A DNA stretch of 64,000 nt from Zelonia costaricensis. Its lineage: Eukaryota > Euglenozoa > Kinetoplastea > Trypanosomatida > Trypanosomatidae. Positions 39,101 to 50,025 of the stretch are shown here, one piece after another. The stretch spans positions 1 to 64,000 of the forward strand of contig JASAOO010003447.1 in the NCBI GenBank assembly GCA_030849075.1, in the 5' to 3' direction. Below the pieces are notes generated by a model. That model made no database searches, had not been told where the DNA came from, and saw only the letters and a list, made by a program, of their open reading frames with translations. Within the stretch, counting starts at the first letter, position 1. Each line of letters opens with the position of its first letter. The translations under genes and the position numbers were made by a program.

Positions 39101-40267
39101 GTCTCTGAGGAGCTTGCCGGTGCCTGGCACGCAAAAACGAGAAGCCGTGCACGAAAACGCGGAGGGAAAAAAGACAACACTGAGAGACGTCAGGGGGGGG
39201 GGGTTACGAGTTTCCGCCGCACAGCGCGATGTGCGAGGAGCGCATCCGCACGCCAAGATCGTTCCCCCCCCCCCCCTAACAAAAAGCGAATCAATTCCGG
39301 TAATTCCACAGCGCCTGTGCATACACCTTGCAGGTGCGAGCGGAAAAAAAAAAAGGGCTGAGGGTATGGCTCGAGACGTGCTGAACGCACACACGAAAGG
39401 CGTGTCAGGCGAGAAGGCAAGCAGTAGCGTTGAAAGGGGGGAGGGGGAAACTACCGTTTAGAGAGCTGTACCGGTGCGGCCCTGGAGTATTCGCAGAAGG
39501 CTAAAGAAAGAAAAACCTAAATGAGCGAGGCACGCCGCGTATGGCACGTTTGTTGCCTTCTTCGCCTTCTTCTTTGGTTGCTCGCTTTTTGCTTTGGCAG
39601 TGCCACTGTGCGGGAGAGTGGAGGAAGCCCTGGGAAAAACAAGGAACTCACACAGACCGGCGTGTACGCCAGCCAACAGGGGTCGGGGTGGGGGAGGGCG
39701 GTGTCACACATACACACACACACACCCGCACACACGTAGCGTCCCGTGCGAAGGAGACAGACAAGGAGGAAGAGGGGGGAGGATGGCAAGGTGATGTGGA
39801 ACGAGAACACAACGAAAGAAAACAGGAGTAAACAAGAGCGTATGAGACGGTGGACAAGATAGACAGTCGAAGACGGAAGTGATATAGAGAGAATATAAAA
39901 CTTGGCAGAAGAGTGGGGGTAAGGGGGGAGAGAGGAGTCGCAGAAATCAACAAAACAGAAGAGAACTACACGCACACACACATACATACATACTTGTACA
40001 TAAGGGCACCACGGCGCCTGCACGATGCGCTCCGCGGAAGGGGGGAGCGGGGGTCACTGAGAAGGAGAAAAGGGTGCGAGCGACTCGGGAAGCGCGATGC
40101 AGCGGGTGCACGTCGTCGAGTTGCGCACAGGGCGGTGCCATCTGCGCCGAGCCGTTTGCCGCGATGCGCCGGAACGCAGGGACGCGAAGAGACGAGAGTC
40201 CTGGCGAGCACGCAGACACGCTCACGCTCGCGCGCACCCTACCACGCCGGGGGGGGGGGGGCCTCGT
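36180..40267. other. 4.1-kb gene-free stretch between transporter copy and intact gene
   Basis: This is the longest spacer in the window. I find no credible gene on either strand; open frames are low complexity (Cys/Val, Ser/Leu/Phe and Arg/His-rich). It holds a GT microsatellite at 37971-37994, an 11-base G run at 39193-39203 facing a 13-base C run at 39264-39276, a 13-base G run at 40249-40261 beside the transporter stop, and many A- and G-rich runs. I see no recognisable remnant of the 3' two thirds of the transporter. Confidence 0.55.
37971..37994 (+). repeat. (GT)n microsatellite
   Basis: Twelve GT units lie in the gene-free stretch; in transcript sense this is a CA repeat. Confidence 0.85.
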
Positions 40268-42388
40268 CTACACAATGTTGCTGTTACTGCTCTCCGCACC
40301 GGGCGTCGCGTCGGGCACCTCGCTGGCGACAATAAAATGAGGCGGCTTGCACACGCTTTCTTCCGCTGGGCGCTGCAGGTCCACGCTGGGCCGGCCCTGC
40401 AGCACACGCGCACGCTCGGCCAGCGTCTTCATGCAGAACGAGCGGTAGCGGAGGTGGAACACCGTGTTGGTGATGAAGGCCGTGCACGCCAGTCCCAGCA
40501 TCACCAGCAGCGGCATCAGCACGCAGCCTTTGCCGTAGCACACCTTGTGGCCCTGCTTCTCCGCCTGCACCGTGTACCACTCGCCGTACAGGAACCGGTT
40601 GAACACCACCGACGAGATCACGATGGCGGTAAAGCAGAAGTTGTAGTGCTTCGCTGCGTCCTTGGCGAAGATCGTACGCGTCACGAGCAGCATGGCACCC
40701 GCGCAGAAGCCGCTGCCGCAGGCAACGATGATGTACGGCAGCGGCAGCGCGCGCGCCGGAAGGGTCAGGAAGAAGATGATGCTGATGACGAGCGTCGTGG
40801 TGGGGAAAAAGAGGGCAATCGTGATGGGCACGCGGTCCTCGGCCTTGCACTTCTGCGAGTACACCTCGAAGAAGGACATCAGCAGCCGGCCCACCGCGCT
40901 GCCCACCCCGTTCAGCACCGTCAGCATCGTCGACACCGCCATGTCTACGGTCGACCCTTGCAGCGCGGTCATGATGAAGGTGGCGTTGAAGATGATCACC
41001 GCCTCGGAGCCGACCACCGTCAAGAGCGACCACCACATCGCCCACAGCTCCAGCGTGGTGAGGTTGTGCAGAAAGGTGCCCTGGTACTGCGGGGCGAGGT
41101 AGTCGACCTCTGTCTCCGTCTCTGTGGCGGTGGCGGCGACGACGGCGGTCGCAGCGGCAGGCCGCGCCGCGCCGTCCTCCTCCGCCAGGACTTCGTTCAC
41201 GACGGTCTGGTCATCGCCGAGGGGCCGCGGGCTGCAACCGACCGCGAGCACCTGCTCGCCCGGCGTGCAGCTGGCGCTCGTCGTGGTCGCTGCGTTGCCG
41301 AGCTCCAGCGCATCCTCGTCCGCCGCCTCCGCCTCCTCGCGCGCCGGCTCAATAGGACTGTAGTACCCCGCAGCAACGCGATCCGCTGACCGGCGCGTGC
41401 GCTGCGAGCGGGCCTCCTCCTCCGACTCCGGCGTCCGCGACGTCGAGCGGCGGTGCCCCATCGGCTTGAGCAGGGGGACCCGGCTGCTGTTCATGAAGGG
41501 CAACGGAGCCACCGCGACGAGGTAGACAGCGATCAGGAAGACGCACACAAGCGCGAAGGCCAGCTTTGCCGCCTTGCCCAGCTTCAAGTAGCTGACAAGG
41601 GCACTCTGGGTCGGCAGGTAGACGATGAAGAGGAGGAGGACGATGAAGCCCCACACGAAGCGGCGCAGCGGCGGCTCCTGACGCAGGTACTGCGCCTTCG
41701 TGGCCAGTCGTCGCGCCTTCTCCTCCGCCGGCAGGCGGCGCTCCTGCCACTGCGTGAGGTGGTAGGGCGGCAGGCGCATGAAGGCGATGCACAGCACGCC
41801 CACCACAATCGCAAACGCGAACAGAAAGAAGAACTGCACCTTGGCATCCGAATTGAAGAAGCCCGAGTAGAAGCAGGCGACGATGGCGGTGCCGAGGCCA
41901 GAGAACGTCTTCATGAGCGCCACGACGGGGCCGCGGTACGTCGGGAAGTGCGACAGCACCGTGACGCAGCACGCAAGATCAAAGAGAATGCAGCCGCTCC
42001 CCATCAGCGCGTTGAAGACGCACAGGCGGACGACGCTGCCCTCGACCTTGCCCATGAAGCAGAGCGCCAGCAGCAGCGTGCCCAGCGGGACCTGCACGGT
42101 TGCGATGGCGGCGATGATGGTGGGTCCGAAGTAGTCGTACAGGAAGGCGTAGGGCAGCATCGAGCACTGGAAGACGATTCCGACCGTCACGATGGAGCTC
42201 ATGTCACGCTGGGAGAGGTTGTAGCGGGCCTGCATCGTGGTGGCGATGAGGTTCCAGATGTACGTGAAGGAACACACGATGCAGCCGAACGTGCCAAGCC
42301 CGAGAATGGCGAAGCGCTTGTACTCGTTGACGGGCTGCTGCGGCGCCGTCGCCAGCCGGAGCACCACCACCTGCTCGTGCGTCTCCAT
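40268..42388 (-). CDS. MFS transporter, nodulin-like
   Basis: This encodes 706 residues with about 12 membrane helices in two clusters separated by a long, acidic, Ala/Ser-rich cytosolic loop (about residues 310-425). The N-terminal half starts NEYKRFAILGLGTFGC and includes a Tyr-rich helix and an RYNLSQ loop. The C-terminal half includes the WALWWSLLTV-like segment (here WAMWWSLLTVVGSEAVI) and NGVGSAVGRLLMSFFEVYS. These are typical of the nodulin-like/monocarboxylate branch of the major facilitator superfamily found in trypanosomatids. The substrate cannot be told from sequence. The start is the ATG at 42388, conserved in the truncated copy at 36179. A 13-base G run lies 7 bases past the stop. 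The identical 5' duplicate nearby suggests that this locus is or was a tandem array. Confidence 0.85.
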   Translation of the reverse strand: METHEQVVVLRLATAPQQPVNEYKRFAILGLGTFGCIVCSFTYIWNLIATTMQARYNLSQRDMSSIVTVGIVFQCSMLPYAFLYDYFGPTIIAAIATVQVPLGTLLLALCFMGKVEGSVVRLCVFNALMGSGCILFDLACCVTVLSHFPTYRGPVVALMKTFSGLGTAIVACFYSGFFNSDAKVQFFFLFAFAIVVGVLCIAFMRLPPYHLTQWQERRLPAEEKARRLATKAQYLRQEPPLRRFVWGFIVLLLFIVYLPTQSALVSYLKLGKAAKLAFALVCVFLIAVYLVAVAPLPFMNSSRVPLLKPMGHRRSTSRTPESEEEARSQRTRRSADRVAAGYYSPIEPAREEAEAADEDALELGNAATTTSASCTPGEQVLAVGCSPRPLGDDQTVVNEVLAEEDGAARPAAATAVVAATATETETEVDYLAPQYQGTFLHNLTTLELWAMWWSLLTVVGSEAVIIFNATFIMTALQGSTVDMAVSTMLTVLNGVGSAVGRLLMSFFEVYSQKCKAEDRVPITIALFFPTTTLVISIIFFLTLPARALPLPYIIVACGSGFCAGAMLLVTRTIFAKDAAKHYNFCFTAIVISSVVFNRFLYGEWYTVQAEKQGHKVCYGKGCVLMPLLVMLGLACTAFITNTVFHLRYRSFCMKTLAERARVLQGRPSVDLQRPAEESVCKPPHFIVASEVPDATPGAESSNSNIV
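41856..42388 (-). repeat. Direct repeat, copy B (partner 35642-36179)
   Basis: Portion of the intact transporter gene that is duplicated 6.2 kb to the left. It covers codons 1-177. Confidence 0.85.
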
Positions 42389-43313
42389 CGTTCCAACGGT
42401 CGCGGTAAGGAAGGTGAGCAGGAGACCACAGGGGACACACAAGAGAAAAGAAAAGGGAAGAAGGAAAAGAAGGGCGGTGATGGACAACGGGGATGCTGCG
42501 CCGTGGAAACGACGGGACAGCAGTGCCGCTGGACAAGAACCCGGAAGCACGACACAGACGCCCGACACCCAACGATGGTCGTCGTCTCGGAGTATAGTGA
42601 GAACTGGAGAGTCGTGCAGGAAGATGTGTATGTGTGTGTGTGTTAATGTGTGTAGCTGTCGGTCAGCGCCAGTGAGGTGCGGCGGGCAACAGAGAGGGAG
42701 GGAGACGACAACCAACACTGTGTATGGCCTTCTTCGCAGAGGCGTGCGGGTACAGCGAAACAGGCAAGGTGCGTGTTGCGCGTCGGTGAACGCGAAACAC
42801 CAAAAAGAAAAGAGAGGGCGGAGGAGCGGCGAGGAGCCAAGAGAGTGACAGCGGGGGTGCGCGGGGTGGGGTGGGGCGGGAGGACATCGGCGTAGAAGCA
42901 CCCGCCAACAGTACTTCGGACTTCTCCTCCCTCGCAGCGCCGTGCGTTGTGTGGAAGAGTTGGGGAGGGGGTGAGCTGGGGGAGGGAGAGAGGTCGTCGA
43001 GCCATCGGCAGCAAGTCCTGTCAAATGATGGCATCCGGTTGTTCCATTCTTTCTTTCTTTCGCTGTTTAGCATACGCTTACGTGTCGTTGAAGGTCGAGC
43101 GGCTTTGTGTGCGGGCAGCACCGCAGACGTGCCGGGGCGGCAAGCGGCCGCAGAGAGGGCGAGCAAACGAGAAATAAAACGAGAGAGCACCAACGCGACG
43201 GTTATCCATGTACACACGCACACACGCGCACCCCCCCGCCCCTTACAGGCAGCACGAAGCCGCACACAACTTCAACGCCACCGACAGCGGCGGCTCGCCG
43301 CGCTGCTCTCACG
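42389..43313. other. Intergenic spacer upstream of MFS transporter
   Basis: No gene seen. Pyrimidine tracts in the transcript lie at the complement of about 42434-42470 and 42691-42710. Since no AG follows the first tract before the ATG, the AG at 42657-42656 is the more likely acceptor, giving a 5' untranslated region of about 267 bases. Confidence 0.5.
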
Positions 43314-44684
43314 TTACGAGGCCGGTGGCGGTGGCACGGCGGCGGCGCTGCTGCCCTCCTCCTGCTCCTCCGACGGCTCGCACGTGAGGAGGTGAACGAG
43401 TCTGTGAATCTCCGCCTCGTGCGCGCCCTCGACGCGGCCCGCCATGCAGCCGTCGCGGTACGCGATGAACGTCGGCAGACTGCGAATGTCGTGCAGCGCC
43501 GTCACCTTGGCGTTGTCGTTCGCGTCTACCGTGAGCAGGATCACCGACCGCGGGAAGGCCTTAGCCAGGTGACCGAGGGAGCGGCAGGCCGCGTCGCACG
43601 CTCTTTGGTCCTCGGCGGACATGCCGCCGAAGGAGGAAGAGGCGGGGGCGGGGGCGGCGTTGGGAGTGGGTGACGGCGGCGCCGGCGAGGACGTTGCCGC
43701 AGCGTCTGCGATCGCCTGCTCGGGCACCTCGGCTGCGGGGCTGGTGGCAGCCACCGTGCTGTCCGGTGCCGCCGCACCCGTGGGAGGTGTATGGGGGGAG
43801 GCGGGGGGAGGGGGCGCAGACGCGCTCGCCGGCTGTGGCGGGCCTGCTGCCGGCGCACCCGCAGCGCCAGTCGCATCCTCCCGACCAGCAGACGGCGCGG
43901 CCCCCGCGATGCCGCCGGCGCTGGAGACGGCGTGAAAGAGCTTTGAGCGGATCGCCGCGCACGGGCCGCAGGGAGCCGTGTAGAAGAAGACGAGCACGTT
44001 GGCACCACGCAGGCGGTCCTGCAGCTCGTGCGGGTTGCCTCTGAAAGAGACGACGACGGCCTCGGTGGGGGGCGCGGCGCGCGGGTTTGGCCCTCCACTG
44101 CCGGCCGCGCTCGACGGCTGGCCGCTGGGAGCGCTGCCAGAGACGGTCGAGACCAAGACATCAGATGCGTTTCCTGCGCCCGCCGCGTCTGCCGCGGCAG
44201 GCACAGCGCTGTGCAGCACCACACGCAGACGCAGCTGTGCAGCAAGCAGTGCCGCCGACGCGGGGGACGGGTCGGCCGCGGCGACGGCGGCAGCATGCAT
44301 CATGGACACGTGTGGTGCAAGCCGGTGGTGGAGGAGCGCGTGCTGTGGCGCCGAAATGGGTCGTGCCGCCGCCGCCGCCGCCGCCGCAGCGCCGCTTTGC
44401 CACTGCGACAGCGCTGTCCGCAGGGCCGCAGCGGGCCGGCTCTGCGCGGGGCCGGTTGTCGTCGTGGTTGCGGCGGCGGCGCTTGCCGACGGCACCACGG
44501 CGTCGCTGATGACCGTGCACGGTGCAGAGGTCGGCGGCGAGGGCGCCACCGGGTACAGGCAGGCACCTGGCGCAGCCGCACGTGAGCCGCCAAAGCCGCT
44601 GCCCGCCCCACGCCCTCGTACCCCGGCCGCCACGACACCCACCGTGGCCCACGCGGCGAGGGCACCTGACACACCCGTGTACAT
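43314..44684 (-). CDS. Thioredoxin-fold protein with large internal insertion
   Basis: This encodes 456 residues. A thioredoxin-like domain begins about residue 205 with strand VVVSFRGN, helix and VLVFFYTAPCGPCAAIRSKL. The active-site CGPC is at residues 239-242, identical to classical thioredoxin. After the active-site helix, about 100 residues of Ala/Pro/Ser-rich sequence intervene before the fold resumes with helix, SVILLTVDANDN, and SLPTFIAYRDG, which supplies the cis-proline and glycine. An N-terminal hydrophobic segment (residues 4-22) could be a signal anchor or mitochondrial signal. The first 200 residues are Ala-rich and unstructured-looking. Both redox Cys and the cis-Pro are kept, so a disulfide reductase or isomerase role is likely; the substrate is unknown. 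The ATG at 44684 was chosen because in-frame sequence upstream starts only with TTG. Confidence 0.8.
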   Translation of the reverse strand: MYTGVSGALAAWATVGVVAAGVRGRGAGSGFGGSRAAAPGACLYPVAPSPPTSAPCTVISDAVVPSASAAAATTTTTGPAQSRPAAALRTALSQWQSGAAAAAAAAARPISAPQHALLHHRLAPHVSMMHAAAVAAADPSPASAALLAAQLRLRVVLHSAVPAAADAAGAGNASDVLVSTVSGSAPSGQPSSAAGSGGPNPRAAPPTEAVVVSFRGNPHELQDRLRGANVLVFFYTAPCGPCAAIRSKLFHAVSSAGGIAGAAPSAGREDATGAAGAPAAGPPQPASASAPPPPASPHTPPTGAAAPDSTVAATSPAAEVPEQAIADAAATSSPAPPSPTPNAAPAPASSSFGGMSAEDQRACDAACRSLGHLAKAFPRSVILLTVDANDNAKVTALHDIRSLPTFIAYRDGCMAGRVEGAHEAEIHRLVHLLTCEPSEEQEEGSSAAAVPPPPAS

Positions 44685-47069
44685 GCAGGATACGGAAACG
44701 GAGGAGAAGCAAGAGAGCCACTGAATGAGTCGCGCGTGCCACGAAGCGGCACTCGTACCCACGCCGACTCGGAGATAGTGTGATGGCGTGCACCAAGAGC
44801 GAGCGAGCGGCTGACAAGCCCGTGCAGTACAGCGCGTGCGCCCACGGAAAGGACGTTTGAATTCGCAGCAAAAAGAGAAACACAAGGCGGCGAGAGAGGG
44901 GAAGGGCGCACGTGGAAGAGACGTACGTGGGTGGGGGGTGGTTGGGAGGTGCCTGAAGCACTAAGCCAAGAGTAGGGAGCCGAAGCCTGAGCGAGACGGG
45001 GGAAAGAGCCGCGGGGCTCGAGGAGGGAGGGCGCGAGCGGAACACGCAAGTAGAGAATGCGAGAACGAGAAGAAGCGGGGTGACGGGGATGTGGCGCGCA
45101 CGGGAAGGAGGAGACACGCCTTACGCCTAAGAGGGGGGAACCAAAAAAAAAAATGGGAGCAGAGGAAGTCGGATCAAAACGCTGTCGCAGGCTGTGCGTG
45201 TGTGTCGGTGTGTATACGTGGCAGGTGGGGGGGGGAGTGTGTGAGTGGACAATCGAGTCTACACAGCGCGCAAGGTACGAGAAGAGGGAGACAATGGTGG
45301 GGCAAAATGCGAGCAGGTGAAAGGTGTAGGAGATAAGGGAAGTAGCGCTAGCGCCACCGCCACAACAACAAACCGTGTGTGTCTGATTTTTTTTGGTGGT
45401 TGCCAATGCTGAGGCCAGTGCGGGTGAGTGCGGTGCGGTATCGGACGCGCCTGCCCGAGGGAAGATTGGAGAAGCTTGACAGGTTGTAAACACTGTCTTC
45501 GAAAAGTGGGCGTACGTGCGACGCGCCTCGTGTGCGTGTGAGTGTGTGTGTGTGTGTGTTTGTTTCTTGAAATCCAGAGGAAACTGTGAAGGTAGCGGGG
45601 AAAGTTTTTTCCTGTTTTGCTTTCTCTTTCTGAGGAACGGTTCGGGAAGGGACACACCGGGGAGGGGGGGGACGGGAGGGGAAGAGGGGGGGAGCCGTGA
45701 GAGGCACATAGACAGGGTGAGGGAGAGCTGCGAGCGCGATTTGGCGGTGTATAAAGGTCGCAGCGTTCAGCGCAGAGGCCGACAACGTGCGCGGGTGCAC
45801 CGGAAGAAAAAGAGGGCCACACAGCAGAAGGGACACAGGGAAGAAGAAGAGATGGAAGAGGCGCGGTTGCTGCGGACGCGGGTGCGCTGTGAAGTTGGGG
45901 TGAAGAGACAAGACGCTGTTTGCGTCACGCGGTGCCAGATGTGTGTAGAGGCGTGGGTGGGGGTGGGGGTGGGGGAGGGGAGAAAAGTAGTCGCTGGAAT
46001 TGTCTGCCTCGTCGTTCAAGCGTAGAGTTGATGTGAGTCGCTGCGTCAGAATAAAAGCCTGGCGAGCAAGCTCCGCGTCCTTCTCGCAGCGGTGCTTACG
46101 TAGTCCCTAGACACGCACACGCGCGTTTGGTGAAGAAGAGCCGTGATGAAAAAAAAAAAGGAAGCCAAACAAAGATCGGCGAAGGAGGTCGCGTGGGGTG
46201 GGGGTGGCGGTGGCGGTGGGAAGCGGAACCGAGGCGCTACGTGGGCCTCTTCTGCGTGGTGTACCAGTTCCTGGCTGGTCAGCTAAGACGACTCCGTTGG
46301 TGAGGGTCGTGGGGGGGGGTGGGGGTGAACATGAGAATAGGGATGCGTGAGTCCCCCTCCTCCCACACACCCACAGGCGCCGTGAAGCACATGGCAGGTG
46401 GAGCAGGGCAAAACGGGAGGAAGGTGAAATCGATGAGTTCACATTGGCAACCATCTGCGGCGTGGGGGCCAAAGCCCGCGCTGCACGCTGAAGCTTAAAA
46501 CCGAGCGCGAAGAAGAGGAGGAGCAAAGAGGAGATGCTGGCGAGCACTGAACTCGACATCCATCATGAGCACGCAAGTGCACGGTGGATTTCCCTTCTTT
46601 TTTTTGCTGTTGCTGTTTAGGATACACGCACAGGTGTGCTGTTTGATTCGCAAACCTCCCCCGTCATGACACACACGGAGACCAAAATGCAACAGTTGCG
46701 CTTCTCAAACGGGTCTCTGACTCACGCGTTTCTCGATGCTCGTTGCCTCTCTCGGCTGAGGAACCTCTGTTCGTTCTCTCGTGAACGGCGTTGAGTGCGC
46801 TGAAGAAGGCGGCAGAGTGCAACACGCACGATGGCCACGCGAGGCGTATCGCGAGGCAGGACGCAGGAAAGGTTGACCACGTGGAAGGTGGGAGAGTGTG
46901 GGGAGTGGCACAGCGTTCTCGCCGGTGTCATCGCGAACACCTCCGCAGCGCCAACGCTCTCGCCTCTCATCCACCACAAAACCAAAAGAAAGGGAGAAGT
47001 GCGTTTGCGCGTGTGGCGAGGAGAGTAACAGACACCTAACAGGCGGGGTGGGCACGGGCCACCGTCCTG
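44685..47069. other. Intergenic spacer between unknown protein and thioredoxin-fold genes
   Basis: No convincing gene in 2.4 kb. It contains GT/CA-rich patches near 45190-45240 and 45530-45560, long purine runs (45655-45710, 45949-45990) and A-rich runs. Open frames on the minus strand read as Pro/Ser/Thr/His-rich low complexity, the usual appearance of pyrimidine-rich spacers. Confidence 0.55.
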
Positions 47070-47864
47070 CTACGGCGATGCAGCGTAGCCATCGCCAAGA
47101 AACTGTTGCGCAATGTCCATCCACTCCGCCCGCTCCGCCGCGGTGAGTACCCACGGCTTCTCAAAGAAGAGCCACTGCCACACCGAGGCGACACCATCGC
47201 GCACCTCTTCCGCCTCCGACCGCGGCGCGTTCGACGGGTCCGGGATGGACGCGAAGTCGCAGTACTCCTCCACCTTGCCGGTCAGCACCGTGATGACCAG
47301 AAGCTGCAGTAGCGCCTGCCGACGCACCTGCATGCCGTCTGCCGGGGCTGGAGACGCGCCTGCGGAAGCGCCAGATCCGGGGTTGAAGGAGCCGGACGGT
47401 GGGCTGCGGTTGTTGTGGCGTGGCGGGGCGGCCGCGGCGTGGGACTCGAGCTGGTCCTTCGCCGCGGCCAGGAGCTCCTCCACCGTCGCCTCGACGGAGC
47501 TGAAGTCCGCGTAGTCGTCTGTGTCGCTGTACGGCACGATGTCGTCGCCCGTGTTCAGCTCTGCCTCCTGCTCCTGCTTGTACGTGGCCGGCTCGACCAG
47601 CGACTCGCGGAACGCCGTGAAGGTCTCCAGGAGACGCTCCGTCACGGCGTACACGTCATCGTCGGCGTTGACGGCGGCCATGAGCTCGCGCCACTGCACG
47701 CTGATGCGCAGCTGCGCCTGCTCTGCCCGCGCCTCCTCGAGTTCGCGTTGGAGGGCGGCGAGCTTCTCCTCCATACCCGCGACGTGCTCGGTTGCCGCAG
47801 CCAGTCGCGCCCGCTCCGCAGCGATCACGGACGGCGCAATCGCCGCCGCGGTGAGAGTGAACAT
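47070..47864 (-). CDS. Conserved-looking protein of unknown function
   Basis: This encodes 264 residues that I do not recognise. Residues about 10-70 form a predicted coiled coil rich in Ala, Glu and Arg (AERARLAAATEHVAGMEEKL). An acidic, Tyr/Asp-rich segment follows (DDIVPYSDTDDYADFSS), then a Pro/Ser/Gly-rich linker, and a C-terminal helical region with several Trp (VWQWLFFEKPWVL, AEWMDIAQQFLGDGY), which looks like a folded interaction domain. There is no signal peptide or membrane helix. Composition and codon use resemble the neighbouring genes, and the minus-strand orientation fits the transcription unit, so it is probably real. The start is the first ATG (47864); the in-frame extension begins with a GTG. 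Confidence 0.7.
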   Translation of the reverse strand: MFTLTAAAIAPSVIAAERARLAAATEHVAGMEEKLAALQRELEEARAEQAQLRISVQWRELMAAVNADDDVYAVTERLLETFTAFRESLVEPATYKQEQEAELNTGDDIVPYSDTDDYADFSSVEATVEELLAAAKDQLESHAAAAPPRHNNRSPPSGSFNPGSGASAGASPAPADGMQVRRQALLQLLVITVLTGKVEEYCDFASIPDPSNAPRSEAEEVRDGVASVWQWLFFEKPWVLTAAERAEWMDIAQQFLGDGYAASP

Positions 47865-48010
47865 GGCACCGCTGGAGACGCGCGTGCACAGTGGGCGCCG
47901 ATTCAGCGAGCCAGTGGTAGGGGGTGGAGGGCGGGAGAGGGGCCGACCAGAGAGCACCAGACGCAGAGGGCGAAGAAAGAGACCCGGAGAAAGCACGGCG
48001 AATTCAGACG

Positions 48011-48060
48011 CTTACACACACACACACACACACACAGTCACACGATGGGGGGAGGGGTGG
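48011..48060 (-). promoter_or_regulatory. Predicted trans-splice acceptor for unknown protein gene
   Basis: Minus strand: a C-rich tract (complement of 48045-48060), then a GT repeat, then GTAAG with AG at 48012-48011. This would give a 5' untranslated region of about 146 bases before the ATG at 47864. The GT repeat between tract and AG is unusual. Confidence 0.3.
48014..48036 (+). repeat. (AC)n microsatellite beside predicted acceptor
   Basis: About 11 AC units lie immediately next to the predicted splice-acceptor AG of the gene at 47070-47864. Confidence 0.88.
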
Positions 48061-50025
48061 TGGGTTGATGAGCCGAGGACGGGAGGGCTGAAAGTGGGAC
48101 CGGCAACACGGCAAAAGAAAAAGCACACACAAGAGAGGTGCACGCCGTGGGGGGGAAGGGGGGCGAGTGCAGACACACACACACACAAACCCCACCGAGG
48201 GAGAAGCTGCAGTAGCAGACCACCTTGTGGTGCTCGCCGACGACGCGCGAAATGAAACTCACACGGCGCGGCGGAGGGGGGAGGGGGGGCAAAGGAAGAA
48301 GAACAAGCGAGTAAACACGTCACGAGTGCAACCGGAGTAAGAAGAAGGGCAAGTAGAAGGGAAGTGATAAGCGAGCGACAACGTCGAGATTGGGGAGATG
48401 GCGACGGAAGGGTGGAGGGGGAGTGTGCCGTCGGCTGTGGAGCGGGGAGGTACGCACAGTTGCGCTGGATTCAAGCCCAGTGATGTTTGCTCGAAGTGGC
48501 GACAAAAGAGAGGAAGAACGTGCGTTGCACACACTCAACACGCGGACAGGCAAGAATTGCGCTTGATTTGGCGCAGCGTGTGAAGCCTGCGAAGGGGGCC
48601 CCGCACGCGAAGGCGAGAAGAGAGTTGGGAAGGAGGAGACAAAGTCGGCAAGAAAAGGAGGGGAAGCTGCAGCACGTGGTGTATCAGGAGTGTTCGGGGG
48701 CGCGCGCGGAGATGGTGTTTGCCATACCCGTTGGACGAGAGTGAGGGAGAGGGGGGAGGTGAGGAGGCTTCTTTTATAGGATTTGGTGCTGAAAGAGAAG
48801 TGCGCCGCTCAGCAGTGCACCGTTGGCGTATACGGAGTGCGAGGCTGGTCAGGGGGGAGAGAGAGCAGCTGTACGACGGAAGGAGGAGGGGGGGTGACAG
48901 GCAGTAGAAACGTGACCGCAGCCGTCCTCGCGCAGTTGTGGGCACACCCACGTGCGAGATGAACGCGTTGCGGCAGAGGGCACCCGACACGCCGGGTAAG
49001 CGGAGTGTGTTAGCGAGGCGGTGGAGAGGAAGGGGGAGGGGTGTCAAGAGAGGCCAAGGCTACGCAGACATCGTCAGGAGTAAACTCAGCGAAAGGCAAG
49101 CGACAGCCGTCAGACCTGAGAGGGTTCACTCAGCATCACACGCAGTCTTCAGGGCTACCTGCGGTGATTCTCGGCTTCCAGTGATTCTCGTGGGCACCGA
49201 AACTTCAACTACGTTAGAGATGCAGCAGGTGGCCGCTCGGACGCAACCCTGGATACGTGCTCCGCGCCATTGGTGTGTTGTGTTGTTGCCATCTTAGTCG
49301 CTGGAAGCCGTCGTCGCACCGAGGCAATGACAAAGGAAAAAAGCAAGAAAAAAAGTGAGCAAGAAGACAAGCGTGACAGAGGGAGGGAGAGAGGTAGAGC
49401 GGGGTCGCTATTGTGCACTTCCAGCCAGCATACGGCGTGAGAGGTGCGGAGTCGCGTCGTGGGAAACTACAAACAAAAAAAGAAGAGAGACTAAGCGGGA
49501 GACAAAGGAGGAGAGGGGGGAGGGAAGGCAGAGCGGCAACGGAAATGCCATCCGGCCACCGCGAGGGTGGCGAGGAGGCTCGACGACGATAGGCACAACA
49601 CACAAAGCGCACAGAAGGGAAAGGAGGGTGCATGGGGTGGAGCTGAACTTGTGTGGCAGGAGACAGACGATTCAAGTTGGCTCGCCGATACACACACGCG
49701 CATACGCAAGCAAGGCAGGCAGGCAGAGAGCGGCCGAGGCGCTCGCGCCGTCACAGCCCATACCAAACCACGTGCGCCCCCCCCCCCCCGTAAAAGAAAA
49801 CGAGAAAGGGGCAGCGGAGGTCAACAACCAAAAAAAAAAAAAGAGTTTAAGCTTGATCTGTGAAGTCCGACGGCACGGCTTCCTTGTCACGGAACATCAA
49901 GGGGGGTGGGTGACGCACCGAGGAGAAGGCGGAGCGAGGGGGGTTGCACACCTTCTCCCCTGAACCGCTGCCAACACAGCCAACACCCATTGTCAACGGC
50001 TCAAGGAAAAAGACGCCGGAGTCGC

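Larger units (their letters stand above)
47865..50025. other. Intergenic spacer upstream of the unknown protein gene
   Basis: No gene supported. Contains the CA repeat at 48014-48036, a second CA patch near 48171-48188, and multiple purine tracts with a poly-C run near 49778-49789 and A-runs near 49831-49842. Confidence 0.55.

Noticed and set aside
38409..39152. 247-codon minus-strand frame in the gene desert
   Set aside because: Ser/Leu/Phe/Cys/His-rich low complexity with CA-repeat-derived Thr-His runs; no recognisable domain.
39193..39276. G run and C run as a structural RNA hairpin or telomere-like element
   Set aside because: Poly-G and poly-C runs of this length occur throughout the spacers; pairing of two such runs alone is weak evidence.
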